Assembly: GCA_037903475.1 (NCBI GenBank)
Contig: JBAJFG010000140.1
Span: 1-64,000 of the forward strand
From: Ancylostoma caninum
Taxonomy: Eukaryota > Nematoda > Chromadorea > Rhabditida > Ancylostomatidae
Length of the DNA: 64,000 bases
Direction: 5' to 3'
Shown here: piece by piece, positions 33,859 to 45,379 of the stretch
Position numbering within the stretch: the stretch's first letter is position 1
Layout: every line of letters starts with the position of its first letter
Notes under the pieces: generated by a model
What the model was told of the DNA's origin: nothing
Database searches by the model: none
What the model saw: the letters and a program-made list of their open reading frames with translations, nothing else
Made by a program: the position numbers and the translations under genes

Positions 33859-35216
33859 TAATGAATAGGCATACAACGTTCTGAGCTGCCCCCTCCCCTC
33901 GCAGCTCTGTTTTGCTCTCAAAGATGCTAACAAAAACTTTTCGAACTTTGTAAAACCGACAAACTAATCTAATTATTGCTCTTGCTCCTCATTTCTACCT
34001 AGACCTCCCACCTGCCTTCCTTGGCAGTCATTTCCTAGTCGTCCTTACCACATTTACCTGGACAAATCCTGAATCATGCGGAAGGCTGTGGCTCGGTGGC
34101 CACACCGCGTAGGATTATCCTCTCCAGTGCCTACGTGACTTTTGGTATTTTCTGGCGACAAGCAATTAATCGTCATTTTTTCCGCTCCTGCCTGCAATCG
34201 TAATAGCTTAGTGCGTGACTAATGAGAACAAAACAGCCGGGTTGGCTGAGTGGTGGGCGGGGCTTACGGGTTTCGTTTTCGGTCTGTCTGGATGACTTTG
34301 CTGGAAATCTCGCTTTTCCCCATTTTCCTTTGAGGGGAGGAGAATTTGAGAATATTCCCCGAGTTCTGTAGATTGCAAGCTCCGCCCACTTTGGCTGCTC
34401 CTGATTGATAGGATTTCTAACGCTACGTACTTGCTTCACATCGCTAGTGTTCGCTCTCATCTGTAGAGTGAAGCTCCCGTGGAGAGTTATTTGTTGAGAA
34501 AGGGATGGTTTTCAAGGCTTCTTAGGAGAAGTACATTGATTATGCCGAGATTCGCTGAAAGGCAGTTTGTACTCTTGAAAAGCCGCCATAACGAACGCTC
34601 ACACTTTTTATAACGAGTTCTTGCGTTTGCTTCGGCTGAAGAGTAGACGTCAAAGACAATTTCCGTCTTCTAGTCCAATTAGTTCATGTTCGCTTTCTTT
34701 CTGCACATCATTCAACCTCCTTTACCTTTCTTCTACTTCTCTCTATCATCCCTTCAAAAAGCTCCTCTCCTTCTATGTACAGATTTGCCAGGCTTCCTTT
34801 CAAAGCGAAAAATTTCTTTTCTCTACCTGTTGCCAATAATAAACATAGAAAATGAGTGCAACCTCTTATTTTTAAGTTTTTTCTTTCGGGAGCGAAAAAA
34901 AAAATGAAAAAAAACCTGTGCCAACGTGAGATCTGTATGAAGTTTTCGCCGTGCATACGTCATGCAAATTCAACGAAAACGTCATGCAAACCTGACCAAA
35001 TATTAGCCCGAGACACAGAGACTTTCTAAGATGCGCATGAGATTTGCAAGATGTTGACGTTCATTTATTTACTCATTCTCGACTTTCTCGTGACTTTTTC
35101 AGGGGAGGGGTTTATTTGAGCTCGTTTTCTGCCGCTTCGTTTCACTGCTACTTCATTCCTCACCTTATTATTTCTCTACGTTTTTGACCGTGATGTGTCA
35201 TGTTTATTTGGTGGTC

Positions 35217-36003
35217 TTCATTCATTCATTCATTCATTCATTCATTCATTCATTCATTCATTCATTCATTCATTCATTCATTCATTCATTCATTCATTCA
35301 TTCATTCATTCATTCATTCATTCATTCATTCATTCATCCATTCATTCATTCATTCATTCATTCATTCATTCATTCATTCATTCATTCATTCATTCATTCA
35401 TTCATTCATTCATTCATTCATTCATTCATTCATTCATTCATTCATTCATTCATTCATTCATTCATTCATTCATTCATTCATTCATTCATTCATTCATTCA
35501 TTCATTCATTCATTCATTCATTCATTCATTCATTCATTCATTCATTCATTCATTCATTCATTCATTCATTCATTCATTCATTCATTCATTCATTCATTCA
35601 TTCATTCATTCATTCATTCATTCATTCATTCATTCATTCATTCATTCATTCATTCATTCATTCATTCATTCATTCATTCATTCATTCATTCATTCATTCA
35701 TTCATTCATTCATTCATTCATTCATTCATTCATTCATTCATTCATTCATTCATTCATTCATTCATTCATTCATTCATTCATTCATTCATTCATTCATTCA
35801 TTCATTCATTCATTCATTCATTCATTCATTCATTCATTCATTCATTCATTCATTCATTCATTCATTCATTCATTCATTCATTCATTCATTCATTCATTCA
35901 TTCATTCATTCATTCATTCATTCATTCATTCATTCATTCATTCATTCATTCATTCATTCATTCATTCATTCATTCATTCATTCATTCATTCATTCATTCA
36001 TTC
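35217..36003 (+). repeat. 787-bp (TTCA)n microsatellite
   Basis: About 197 tandem TTCA units with a single interruption (T to C at 35338). Because the period is 4 and no stop can be formed, all three plus-strand frames are open and translate as Phe-Ile-His-Ser repeats of up to about 320 residues. These are artefacts and not a protein. Confidence 0.98.
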
Positions 36004-36720
36004 CTCCGTTCATTCATTCGATCGCTTATTCAATTGGTCTTCGTATTTTGAATGCATCTTCATACACCTTGTTTTTCCTTTCTCTCCTTTTTTTCATCTT
36101 CTCTCTCATTCCTCGAACCATCAGGTTTTCTCGAAGCATTATTTCTGAGTAGTTCTGCCATTGCGTAAGATCTTCATCTCATGTTTTTCTAACATTTATC
36201 TCCCTTTCATCCTTTTCTTATTTCTCCTCTCTACATTCTCATATCGGTCTTTCCTTACCTTTGTTATTGCTCTGTCTCATTAGCTAGGCATTGAGTTGAG
36301 GCACAAAGAAAAAAGCTACTCGAAAAGGGCAATGTAATAGAATCGCTCTCCGTTTACGAGATTCAATTTGTACCTGTTGTCTGGTAAATGGTTACCGCTC
36401 ATGTGAGTGGCAATATTGTTACAGTTACCTTACTTCATTGCTCGCACAAAAACTCCTCGCATTTACTCGGATTAAATTTTCTTTGGCGCATTGTTAACCA
36501 TTACTATGGCTTTCTCGCTACAATTCAACTAAATACGAAGCAGTACACGGGGTAAGGTTTTGCCAACGACGTATTGAGCTTCAAATGACATCTAGCAGCA
36601 AATGTGGAAAGTTATTTAGCCTTCGTGGTCCCCTGCACACGTGTGGGAATCAAATTACGGTAATTTTTATAAAGCGCATTAACCCACCCGTGCTAACGAA
36701 CTCTATTGTTTTCTAGTCAC

Positions 36721-36997
36721 ATGTCAGCTGTCACCTTATTTCAGATTGCTCTTTTGGTCTTTGGTAAGGTAAGTGAATATGCATTCATTGGATGTACTCT
36801 GAGCTTGTATTCACTACCACTCTCCTTTCGCCCCTTTTAATGTTATGTACATTTTGTTCATCACTTTTTTCATGAATAAAGGTTAAGGTGAGATGCATCA
36901 GAGGGACAGAAAACCATAGAAACTTTCAACTCCGAGATTTCAGCGTACGCTTGCCAAAATTGCAGCCTCACAAAAAAACTTCTTAAAGAGTTTTTGA
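36721..36997 (+). CDS. possible two-exon gene for a short secreted cationic peptide
   Basis: Exon 1 (36721-36768) starts at an ATG four bases after TTTTCTAG, a good trans-splice-type acceptor. It encodes MSAVTLFQIALLVFGK, which looks like a signal peptide, and ends at AAG|GTAAGT, a consensus donor, in phase 0. A 175-bp intron leads to GAGATTTCAG|CG, and exon 2 (36944-36997) encodes RTLAKIAASQKNFLKSF then a stop. The 33-residue product would carry six positive and no negative charges after the hydrophobic start. Every junction fits, but exons this short arise by chance and alternative acceptors exist (for example TTTTGCAG at 37241). No family is known to me. It lies between two TTCA arrays. 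Confidence 0.22.
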
Positions 36998-37417
36998 TTA
37001 ATTCCAAATTTCCAGGAAAAAAAGTCATTCAATAGGTGATAACCGTATTGCACGTATAATCCCGAGATTCCCCTAAAATTTCAAAACCCAGTCTTTCTGG
37101 AGCCTCCAGGAATTCATAGCTTTGAAACAGGCTGCAACTCTTGTTGAGGTGTTGGAGGCCGGATCAATACAAAAATGCCGATGTCGCTGTCTTCACAAAA
37201 TGTTTTGTTCACAAAATCGGCTATTGACATTGTTTTGCAGAGTTTTGGAACAAAAGATGAAATAATGAATTAATTTCCCTTTGAAGGCTGAAGAACCTAC
37301 GTGTTCTTGAACGTTCCCGTAATAGGCAAAGTACTCGAACATCGATGTCCAATGGAAATTATTTCTATTAAAAATGGGGCCTTAACTTCTTAGGTAGATT
37401 CCCAATCACTGAGCATC

Positions 37418-37572
37418 TCATTCATTCATTCATTCATTCATTCATTCATTCATTCATTCATTCATTCATTCATTCATTCATTCATTCATTCATTCATTCA
37501 TTCATTCATTCATTTATTCATCCATTTACTCAACCATTCATCCATTCATCCTTCCATTCATTTATTCATTCG
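37418..37572 (+). repeat. second (TTCA)n microsatellite, decaying at its 3' end
   Basis: Pure TTCA repeats from 37418 to about 37514 (24 units), then variant units (TTTA, TCCA, ACTC) to about 37572. It lies 1.4 kb from the main array in the same orientation. Confidence 0.95.
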
Positions 37573-38280
37573 TGTTCACTGTCTCATTTTGTAAATTTGA
37601 GGACAATTTTTTATTATTCATCTATTTATTTATTTATTGAATACGCACCTAGGCGTGCATGACAATCTTTATTATCGTGATTATCTTTATTTTCAAAATT
37701 TTTGAGCAGTCGAAGCCGGCGGAGACCCCACATTTTCGTCCACACCCCTCCCGCTCCTGCCCACTTCTTGTGTCCACTACCAGTAGGTATCTTCTGTTTC
37801 GATATATGCATATGCAGAACCCATGCGTTTCCAAAATATAGCGCAAATCTAGTACAAAACCCATGAAAACCTACAAATTTCTCAATCCCATGCAGAACCC
37901 ATGCATATAGATGAAAAACACCTGGTCTCCTGGGTATGTGAGTGATATGCGCTCAAATTGAACGGCGTGTTAAGAGCTCGCTATTCGGATACAGTTGGAC
38001 AGTACTGACCAGTATTGATGACGTGAGAACTCGTACACAGATATTTTACTATCATTCCATAAGAAACACAGATGAATACAAAATCAAAGAAAATTCACAT
38101 AAAAATAAAAGAGAATTCACTAGGGGTCGTGGACAGGCGGAATTCTGTGGATATCATGGCATCGCTATATCCACCACGCGGTAAGTTTTCCCAGATAATC
38201 TTATGAAAGATTCATTGACAGAGGTTCTTCTTCTTAAAATCTCTTTGCTATGTTTCCTGTTTCTAACAGCAAAATTTCGG

Positions 38281-38324
38281 AGACAACTCAAATTCGGCTA
38301 AGAACAGACGCGGACGAGTTGTCC
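38281..38324. repeat. GGAC...GTCC hairpin 2
   Basis: AGACAACTC (38281-38289) pairs with GAGTTGTCC (38316-38324) with one mismatch, across a 26-base loop. It contains the recurrent motif GGACGAGTTGTCC (38312-38324). Confidence 0.5.
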
Positions 38325-39090
38325 TGCCACCATCACAGCACAAGTTCCTTTAGCTAATTAAGCGATTCTGAACCCTGAACATGCCACTAAGAAACTTTGA
38401 CTTCGAGCTCAAGAACTCACAAAAGTCCGTCTGACCACCATTTTCACTTCATATGTAGTTCACAGTTTGGCAAGGAGAACTATAGCCAAGCATGAGCGGC
38501 CACCCATTCATCTTCTCTTTTCTGAAAAAAAAAGACCGTGCAGTTTCACGTGCTGACTCTGCCTTGTTGGCAAATGCGCCATCAATCTTTGCGGATGTAG
38601 CTGTTTTTCATTGTTTTTAGATTTATGACGAAGCCGTTTCTTCCCCCGTCCGAGCCGCTCTGACGGCTGTCCAATTATCATCCAATCTACGGCGTCAACA
38701 ATAAATGCTCTGCATTGTTTTCTATCAAATCCCTGCTCACTTCTTCATATGTGTTTGTTTGCTAATTTATTTCTCTTACTTCTACTCTCTTATTTTCTCG
38801 CCTGCATTTAGTTTAAGGTGTCTTCATATATGCATTAACAGCTGAAATGAATTTCTGTGACGGTATACCCAGAATCGCCAGTTTATAAAGCGATAACTAT
38901 AGTGGAAGACATGCATATTGATCGCCCCCCTAGCACCAATGAAATACAAACCTTGGTGGCTTACAGGTAGTAGAGAAAAATATTGCGTTTGACTGAGTCA
39001 AGCTTACCTCACTTCCTTGGGCGGAGCCTTACAGACCGATGAAGCATTTGTTTACCGAAAAATAGGGGGAGATTGAGCTTAACAAATCCG

Positions 39091-39170
39091 CGACAATGTG
39101 CTCATGACAATGCGCTGACACTCGCGGTGCGACATGCGGCGCGAGTGTCAGCCGGATGAGCACATTGTCG
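39091..39170. repeat. 80-bp hairpin
   Basis: CGACAATGTGCTCAT then GCTGACACTCGCG on the left pairs exactly with CGCGAGTGTCAGC then ATGAGCACATTGTCG on the right. The loop is 13 bases and there is one internal bulge. It has no coding content; the 107-codon minus-strand frame across it is probably chance. Confidence 0.85.
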
Positions 39171-39274
39171 AGCAGAAAATTCCTGTGGTTGCGACCCACG
39201 AGCACCACTTGTTTGGACAAATCAAAATAGGAATCCGGAAGGTCGGGCGAAAAAGGTGAGCAATGAGAGCAACG

Positions 39275-39320
39275 AAATATGCGGATGCGCAGACAGTCAG
39301 ACTGTCTGTTCGCGTTGTTT
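39275..39320 (-). repeat. dispersed repeat 'CTGCGCATCCACA', partial minus copy
   Basis: ATATGCGGATGCGCAGACAG then TCAG (39278-39300) is the core of the family found at 18860, 20610, 25310, 47551 and 47961, in inverse orientation to the first three. It is followed by a small hairpin CAGTCAGACTGTCTG. Confidence 0.5.
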
Positions 39321-39909
39321 TTCGGATACAGGAAGGAGCAGTAGATAGACAAATAAGTAAATAATTGGTCTAGTAAATGGAATAATAAACATTCTCAGTT
39401 TCAGCCCTGTCTACTTTACTGCATTAGCTATCACTATGACAACTATGCGGTTTTTCTAGGAATCTAATGGTCTTTACAACTAACCATGCGTTAGCGTTAA
39501 CGATCATTTTTGTTGTTTAACGATCATTTTTCGTGCTTTCTGTAAATCACGGACGCTTTGAGAAGTAGCACAAGTGCGTGATAAATCTCTTAAGATTTTC
39601 TTATTTCATTATCAGGGAGTACTGTAACGACGTTATGAGCAAAGAATTGTTCAGCCGCAAGCCTGGCTTTCCAATTTTCATGAGTCCTTTTTATTTTTGT
39701 TATTTTCTTTTGCCAACAAAATGCTGTGTCACTAATCCCACCGAAGCTGATGCATTGACAAGCAGTAGCTGCAAATAGATTTTAAAAAAGTTGTGAATAT
39801 GTCGCAGGTGCTCGGTCAATTTTTGCGTTTTTTCTATTCTTTTAAAATTCTTGTCTGATGACGTGTTTAGGGTGTATGGAGTATTATAGCTGAAGAGAGC
39901 AGCGCGTTT

Positions 39910-39956
39910 GTGCTCTGCGATTGGACGCTTGGATGAGTTGGCCAATCACAGAGCTC
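39910..39956. repeat. CCAAT hairpin 4
   Basis: GTGCTCTGCGATTGG (39910-39924) pairs with CCAATCACAGAGCTC (39942-39956), 13 of 15 positions, with a 17-base loop. Confidence 0.7.
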
Positions 39957-40329
39957 GGTCGTTCTGCCTTTTCCAGGGATATGCTAGTATTTAGGCACAG
40001 TGGTTGTACTGTATGTGCATTCCGCAGAGAATTCCCTCTATAGTCAGTAGTCCTCTTACCTGTTGAATTTACAGCATGGCTCATCCTTTTCAATTGCTTT
40101 TTCTGCCTCTCTCTCTCCCGTCCCCTCCCGTCCCCTTCTCCCCCTCCTTACCCTGAGAAATGACTGACAAAATTTTCAAAACTGCTTTACGAAACAGTTT
40201 CAAGAGCCCTGTACTACCTTATTTTCGATATCCTATTTTGTTTTTTTTTCTTGTAGTCACCTCAATTATTTGAACTCACAACCAATTTTTCGAGAGTTTT
40301 ACCTTCGATGTTTTGTTCTCGAAATTCTG

Positions 40330-40450
40330 GCCGCATTTGCCATCAAGATGGCGGACACAGCAACTTTGCTTCTCATTTCCACCCCCTCATATCCTCCCCC
40401 TACTGTATACCATTCGTAGGTCCCGCAAAGAATTAGTTAACGTAGCCTTT
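40330..40450 (+). repeat. dispersed repeat, variant copy ending 'GTAGGTCCCGCAAAGAATTA'
   Basis: GCCATCAAGATGGCGGACAC then AGCAACTTTGCTTCTCATTTC, a C-rich run, and CCATTCGTAGGTCCCGCAAA then GAATTAGTTAACGTAG. The terminal block recurs in part at 20526-20550 (GGTCCCGTAAAGAATTACTA) and 43213-43240 (GGTCCCACAAGGAATTCTTA). The centre resembles the repeat at 28715. Confidence 0.5.
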
Positions 40451-41977
40451 CTACCATAGCTCTATTTTTTAAATGTCCAACACTATATTCGGCACATTAG
40501 CTGGAGCACAACGGAGTCTCACCGTAGCTCTGTCTGCGAGAAGATGCCATCTTCTTTTGAAATCCCTTTTTTTTTTTGGTAAAGTCACGAATGTTCGCAC
40601 TCAATGTAGTACATGGACTTGACAAAAATTATGTTTTTGGAATTTTCCTTGTTTCAAAGCGCAAAATTCCACTTTACACGAATGGATATTTATCCAGCAT
40701 GCTCCGCAACATTAACGATGCCCTTTTCCTAAGAATTCTGGCTGATGTTATTCACAGCCCATTATCAATGGAAGATAATCTTCCATTCTCTCCTCTGTTT
40801 TAACACAATGGCTAACATTTCCAGCGAATCTGCACAAAAACACTCGCATTCATGGTGGAGTTGGTGGCCGGGCGCACGACTCGATTAGCCAGTCGTCCCC
40901 CAGTAATTCACGTAGCTAAATGGCCACCCTCAGCTCGTCCGGCTTTTTCAATCCCGGCAAATCCTTGAGATCTCTCCCAGTGGGCACTTGTGAGAAGTGC
41001 CGTCCTCTATGATAAGATCGAAGAAAATGATGCATTAGGGGCTTTACACAAGGCCAAGGATCCGGCACTTCGTGGATGCAGGGAAGGACTGCTTCTTACT
41101 GCTTCACATCCGTACATCATCGATGCTATTCACTTGTTTATCTACTTATTCCATGTACGACTGTCTTTCAATCTCGGCATGTTACTAATTCGTACGAATC
41201 TTCTGTTTAACGACGAATTTAGCTTAAGACTTCCCATCCTCATTGATGAGTAGCTGGCTGGAGCCTTATGCTCTACGCTCTATTTCCTCATAAGGGAACA
41301 GTACAAAGCAGAAGTTGGGCCTTTTCTTTTCTTTTGCGTTTTTTTTTGCTTTTTTTTCTCATTGCTTCAACATGTTGGGCCGGATCTATTGTTTTTTTTT
41401 TCCTGGTAAATATTACCTTTCTGAGCTTCAGATGGAGAACTGTGACTGCAGCAGATTACTGACATGGTACGTTTTAAAGTCGTCTTCCAAAATTTTGTAG
41501 ATTCTTACGATCTGTTTCCATCATAGAGGTATTATAATCTTTACTGAATTGTTGGGAAAGGTGTACCGAATCGAACAAGAATCGAATCGATGAACAACGT
41601 TGTGTTCGGGCCAATTTATAACACTTTGAACTGAATTGTCTATTTCGGCAGTTAATTTCACGACATCCTGGTGATAATAGGTAGTGCTGATCGATAATTG
41701 AGATAAGTAACATAGATAAATGGTTTAACAGGTAATATTGAGTGAAAACTACAATAAATATTTTATATGCCGTTGCTGTTATCTGATCCTCCCCCTGCTC
41801 ACAAACCGTAGCATCCGTATTTTGCAATATATCAGTATCAATTCTGCACACGACCTAAGGTTGCACTCAGCATCCATAACCGATGCATATTTCATGCAAA
41901 AGCGATGCGGAGTCGAATATTGTATGGGTTGCGTGAAATCTGACATGTTTCAACATGCTCTTTAGTGGTAAATTGGA

Positions 41978-42165
41978 TACTTAACATATTGCGGACAAAG
42001 CACATTTTTGCATGGCGAGCGTGGGTGACCAGAGGGCGTCTTTCTTATTATTCACCATTTGCACCACCTGAGCAGAAGGAATCGCTTCATGGACATGAAG
42101 AGCACATTTCATTTCGCGTGATGCACCATGTGCATCACCTTGTCCACAATGAGCTAGTCTGTCCA
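41978..42165 (+). repeat. dispersed repeat with GTGATGCACCATGTGCATCAC palindrome, copy 1
   Basis: TAACATATTGCGGACAAAGC then ACATTTTTGCAT (41979-42014) and GTGATGCACCATGTGCATCA (42119-42138) recur in the same order at 45847-46020. The element is unnamed. The 159-codon plus-strand frame covering it is not conserved in the other copy. Confidence 0.6.
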
Positions 42166-43531
42166 ACTTGTCCGTTTTCTGTATTCCCTGCAGGATTCGT
42201 GCAAATTTCATCTGGAACACATTCACAACCGATGCAGAAGCCAATTGATGGTGTTTTGGATCAAAAATCAATAGGAAATGTGCCGCGTTTCCCAGCGAAA
42301 GGACTCATCAAATCGCTGTGTAAGGAATCTTTTTACAGACTGTCCAGCTGCTCCTCAAATATCCACCAAATTCTCTTATCTAGGCCTCATAGCTCTTTTT
42401 TGTTGTTGGAAGCCAAGAAGTTGTGTGGTGTTTTCCAGCAATAGGCTAAGCTGTTATGGTGACAAATCCTGATTATCCATTATCATCCATACTTCGCCTA
42501 TCCAGACAACATCCTCCTCTGCTTGCTGCGTTTCTCCTCGATCCCCAACAAAACACCTTCCCCATGTCAAACCTCTCTCTCGGACGAGTTATCCTGGCTC
42601 GCACTCTTCCAAGAATCCCAGCAGGTCATGTGATCCTCACGGACACGTCGAGAGTACGACGTCGACGCGCCTTAATAAGCTGATCATCCGTCGGCGACTA
42701 ATGACGGAAGCGCGACGGAGAGATCTCGTGTAGCTTGTGCCTGGTGCATAATTGCCCATGCTATGCGTAACAGCGCATCTATGTCTATGCAATCGTTGCG
42801 GGACCAACATGCAGTTTTTTCGTTTACGATTCTTTTAATGATTTTTACCATTGATTTTTCACGCGTTTCTCACGTCATTCACACAGAAAATCAGCTATTA
42901 GTCTAATGTGGCGAGCGACTTGAGCTGAATTAGGGGGGCGTGGCTTATTTGTCGTTGGTTTGGGCTAAGAGCTTTTGAAACGATATCCATATTGATGTAT
43001 TAATAGCTAACGAGACATTCCATTTTTGCTACCGAGCTGGGTCCTGCACAGAAATTCGCAAGACACCGTCGGATAGTGCTGCGCTTCTGCTGCTCTCCTG
43101 CTGACTCATCTCGTTACCTGCTTTTTTAATGACCGCAGAACGTTATTACTCGTTTTTCTTCATTCTCTTCCACATGTCTGAAGGCCCATTTGAATAATTA
43201 TGACATCTGCAGGTCCCACAAGGAATTCTTACCGTAATTGCCTGGGAAAAGAAATGTTCCATCATCATCAAACCATTTTTTCTGTAACTCATCGATCCTT
43301 GCAATCCCCACGGATTTTCCTCCATGATGGATGATCTTTTCCATTTATGGCCACCAGAGGTGAGGGATCAGCTGATTCCCAAGGCAGATGCCCAAACTTT
43401 CTTAGGAGTACTCTAAGCAAGGGCTTGAAAGTTTTTGAGCGCGTCAACTGTTTCTTTTGTTGAATCCTCTCTGATCTGTAAGGAATTCTGAGGAAAACGC
43501 TGTCCTTAGGGGCTCCCGGAAACCAGTCATG

Positions 43532-43565
43532 TGGAAAACTCGACCCGCAGTGGACGAGTTTCCCA
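43532..43565. repeat. GGAC...GTCC-type hairpin 3
   Basis: TGGAAAACTCG (43532-43542) pairs with CGAGTTTCCCA (43555-43565), 10 of 11 positions, around a 12-base loop. It includes GGACGAGTTTCCC, a variant of the recurrent motif. Confidence 0.55.
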
Positions 43566-44683
43566 CCACCACCTAATTGCAGACATCACCCTGAATAGCA
43601 CGTCATTTTTTGAAGTGTTTTGTCGTTGATGGCGCGTCTGCATCCTGTCGATCCTAATTTGTCTGTCTGGCCTGCTGAAGTTGAGCACGACATCAAAGAA
43701 TATTGCCTGCGACCGATACTGTTGCGGTCGCTACAATAGCAGCAACTGCTGCAACCCTACTCTGGGCAGAAGTCACTAGCGTCCACGGATGACTAGCATG
43801 GAATTTTCGGTTAACCCAGCTCGTGACAGCGCATTTATCTGCGATTACCAATGCGACACTGATTAGTCGACGTTCTCTGGTACACTATGAGTTCCACACA
43901 ATGACCGCGCACCCTTAGGGCATTCCGGGGACATCCGACATTTCACGAGCAATGCGATTATACTACCACGGACTTTGCGAACATTCTCTGGTTGATCCGG
44001 ACAGATTCATAGCTGCCTAGTGGGGGTGTTTCCCTCGCGGGCGAACACGGATTGTTCCCATACTTTTTTTATGAGTCGCTAAGCCAGGTGCCGTTCTTTG
44101 TTGTTTTCACTACCTTACATTGACAGGTATTAATGGGACGTCTTGAGATACGATTGGGTAACCAAGAGAGGACCCGCTTTAATCTGTTGTGTTATAATTG
44201 CTTTTTTCAGAAATCTTTCTTCGTTTCTGTCATTTGCTGCCTAGTTCAGGGTACTCCTATCAGTTTTGGCACGCCTGCTGGTGTAATAAATAATTAGTAA
44301 ATACGTAAATAAATAAACAATGCTGTGTTTAACGCTCCTGTGCATGGCGGGGAAGGTGGCGGGGGAAGGGGGTTGGTGGCCTTCCTGTCCTCTAACATCA
44401 ACCTTTTAGTGGGATCACATTTTTGTTTCCAAAGTTCGACCCTGATAGCCGAGCGAAGCGGGAGGGTCGTCTGAAACAATCAGTCGTAGAGTCCTCGTAC
44501 AGCTCACTTTTTCTAGTAATGACCGGTAAAGAGCTCATTCATTTATCCTGCAGAAGCATCATTTAATGCAATCCTTACGGTAAGGAGTGCTGTACCGTTC
44601 ATGAGCTATTGTAACGTATACTGTATCATGGCTACCACAAAATTGGTTTGTGAACCCTTTCAGGAGTGGAACTGCTTCTTAGT

Positions 44684-44881
44684 GGCTGCGGTCCTCGAGG
44701 AGTATAGCATCTAGCATCGCCAAAGATTGACTACTCCATTTTTCATACGTATTGATTGTGGCGGGTCGTAACTGTCAGTCGCCAACTTCGGACCGCCTGC
44801 AATCGATATGTATTGAAAATGAGGCCGCCACTGTGACGGCGATGCTAGGGGCTATACTCCTCGAGGAGTATACCCGCAGCC
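44684..44881. mobile_element. 198-bp foldback element
   Basis: GGCTGCGG then CTCGAGGAGTATAGC and CTAGCATCGCC on the left are inverted on the right as GGCGATGCTAG, GCTATACTCCTCGAGGAG and CCGCAGCC. The inner segments CATTTTTCATACGTATTGAT then TGTGGCGG and CCGCCTGCAATCGATATGTA then TTGAAAATG are also inverted, so nearly the whole element folds back. The right arm contains the perfect 20-bp palindrome TATACTCCTCGAGGAGTATA (44853-44872). It directly abuts the TTAAAGGCAG element that starts at 44882, so one inserted at the end of the other. Confidence 0.78.
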
Positions 44882-45293
44882 TTAAAGGCAGCACCGACGA
44901 CATAACCGTGCGTTTGAGCGGCTCGTTCCTTGAATGATGGTCCAAACATTTCCGCGGAACTTGCCCCATCGTAAACATCAGCATTCTCGAGATATAGGGG
45001 ATTAGATGGGTGTCTGTCTATCTCCTTGTTGAGTTCTAGCATGAAATGGCTTCGTTATTTTGTTTGCTAACACTGCCTTTCTCTTTGATAAGATTTGCTT
45101 TCCATACCGGATTCCTGAATATACTCGTACCAATTCGGTCACTTTTTCTCGAAGAACAAAGGAAGGGTTCCAAAGCCGTGTTTTTCTGCAACGTTGGGCA
45201 AAATTGATCAATTTACCCGTTTGCATCGTTGCAGGAAACCTAGGAATACAGCTGAATCTTGATGACCAAGTTTTTCATGGGTGCTGCCTTTAA
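44882..45293. mobile_element. TTAAAGGCAG-family MITE, copy 6 (short form)
   Basis: A 412-bp element with left end TTAAAGGCAGCACCGACG and right end, inverted, TTAAAGGCAGCACCCATG: 16 of 18 positions match. TTAA is present on both sides. The interior is different from the long forms. Confidence 0.8.
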
Positions 45294-45329
45294 TAGGTAG
45301 AGCGATGAGCTGGAAATGGCGATGCGATC

Positions 45330-45379
45330 GAGCACTCTGATTGGCTGGTTGGTAGGTATGTCCACCAATCACAGAGCTC
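45330..45379. repeat. CCAAT hairpin 5
   Basis: GAGCACTCTGATTGG (45330-45344) pairs with CCAATCACAGAGCTC (45365-45379), 13 of 15 positions, with a 20-base loop. The right arm is identical to that of the hairpin at 39910-39956. Confidence 0.7.

Noticed and set aside
35184..36152. Three overlapping open frames of 283-322 codons made of Phe-Ile-His-Ser repeats
   Set aside because: They are translations of a TTCA microsatellite in all three frames; a period-4 tract without stops is always open.
41965..42444. 159-codon plus-strand frame
   Set aside because: Its first part is the dispersed repeat shared with 45846-46020, where the frame is not kept.
44439..44471. Hairpin-like CGACCCT...AGGGTCG with 'TAGCCGAGCG', reminiscent of a tRNA D-arm
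   Set aside because: No B box or anticodon arm at tRNA spacing; probably a small chance or repeat-derived stem.
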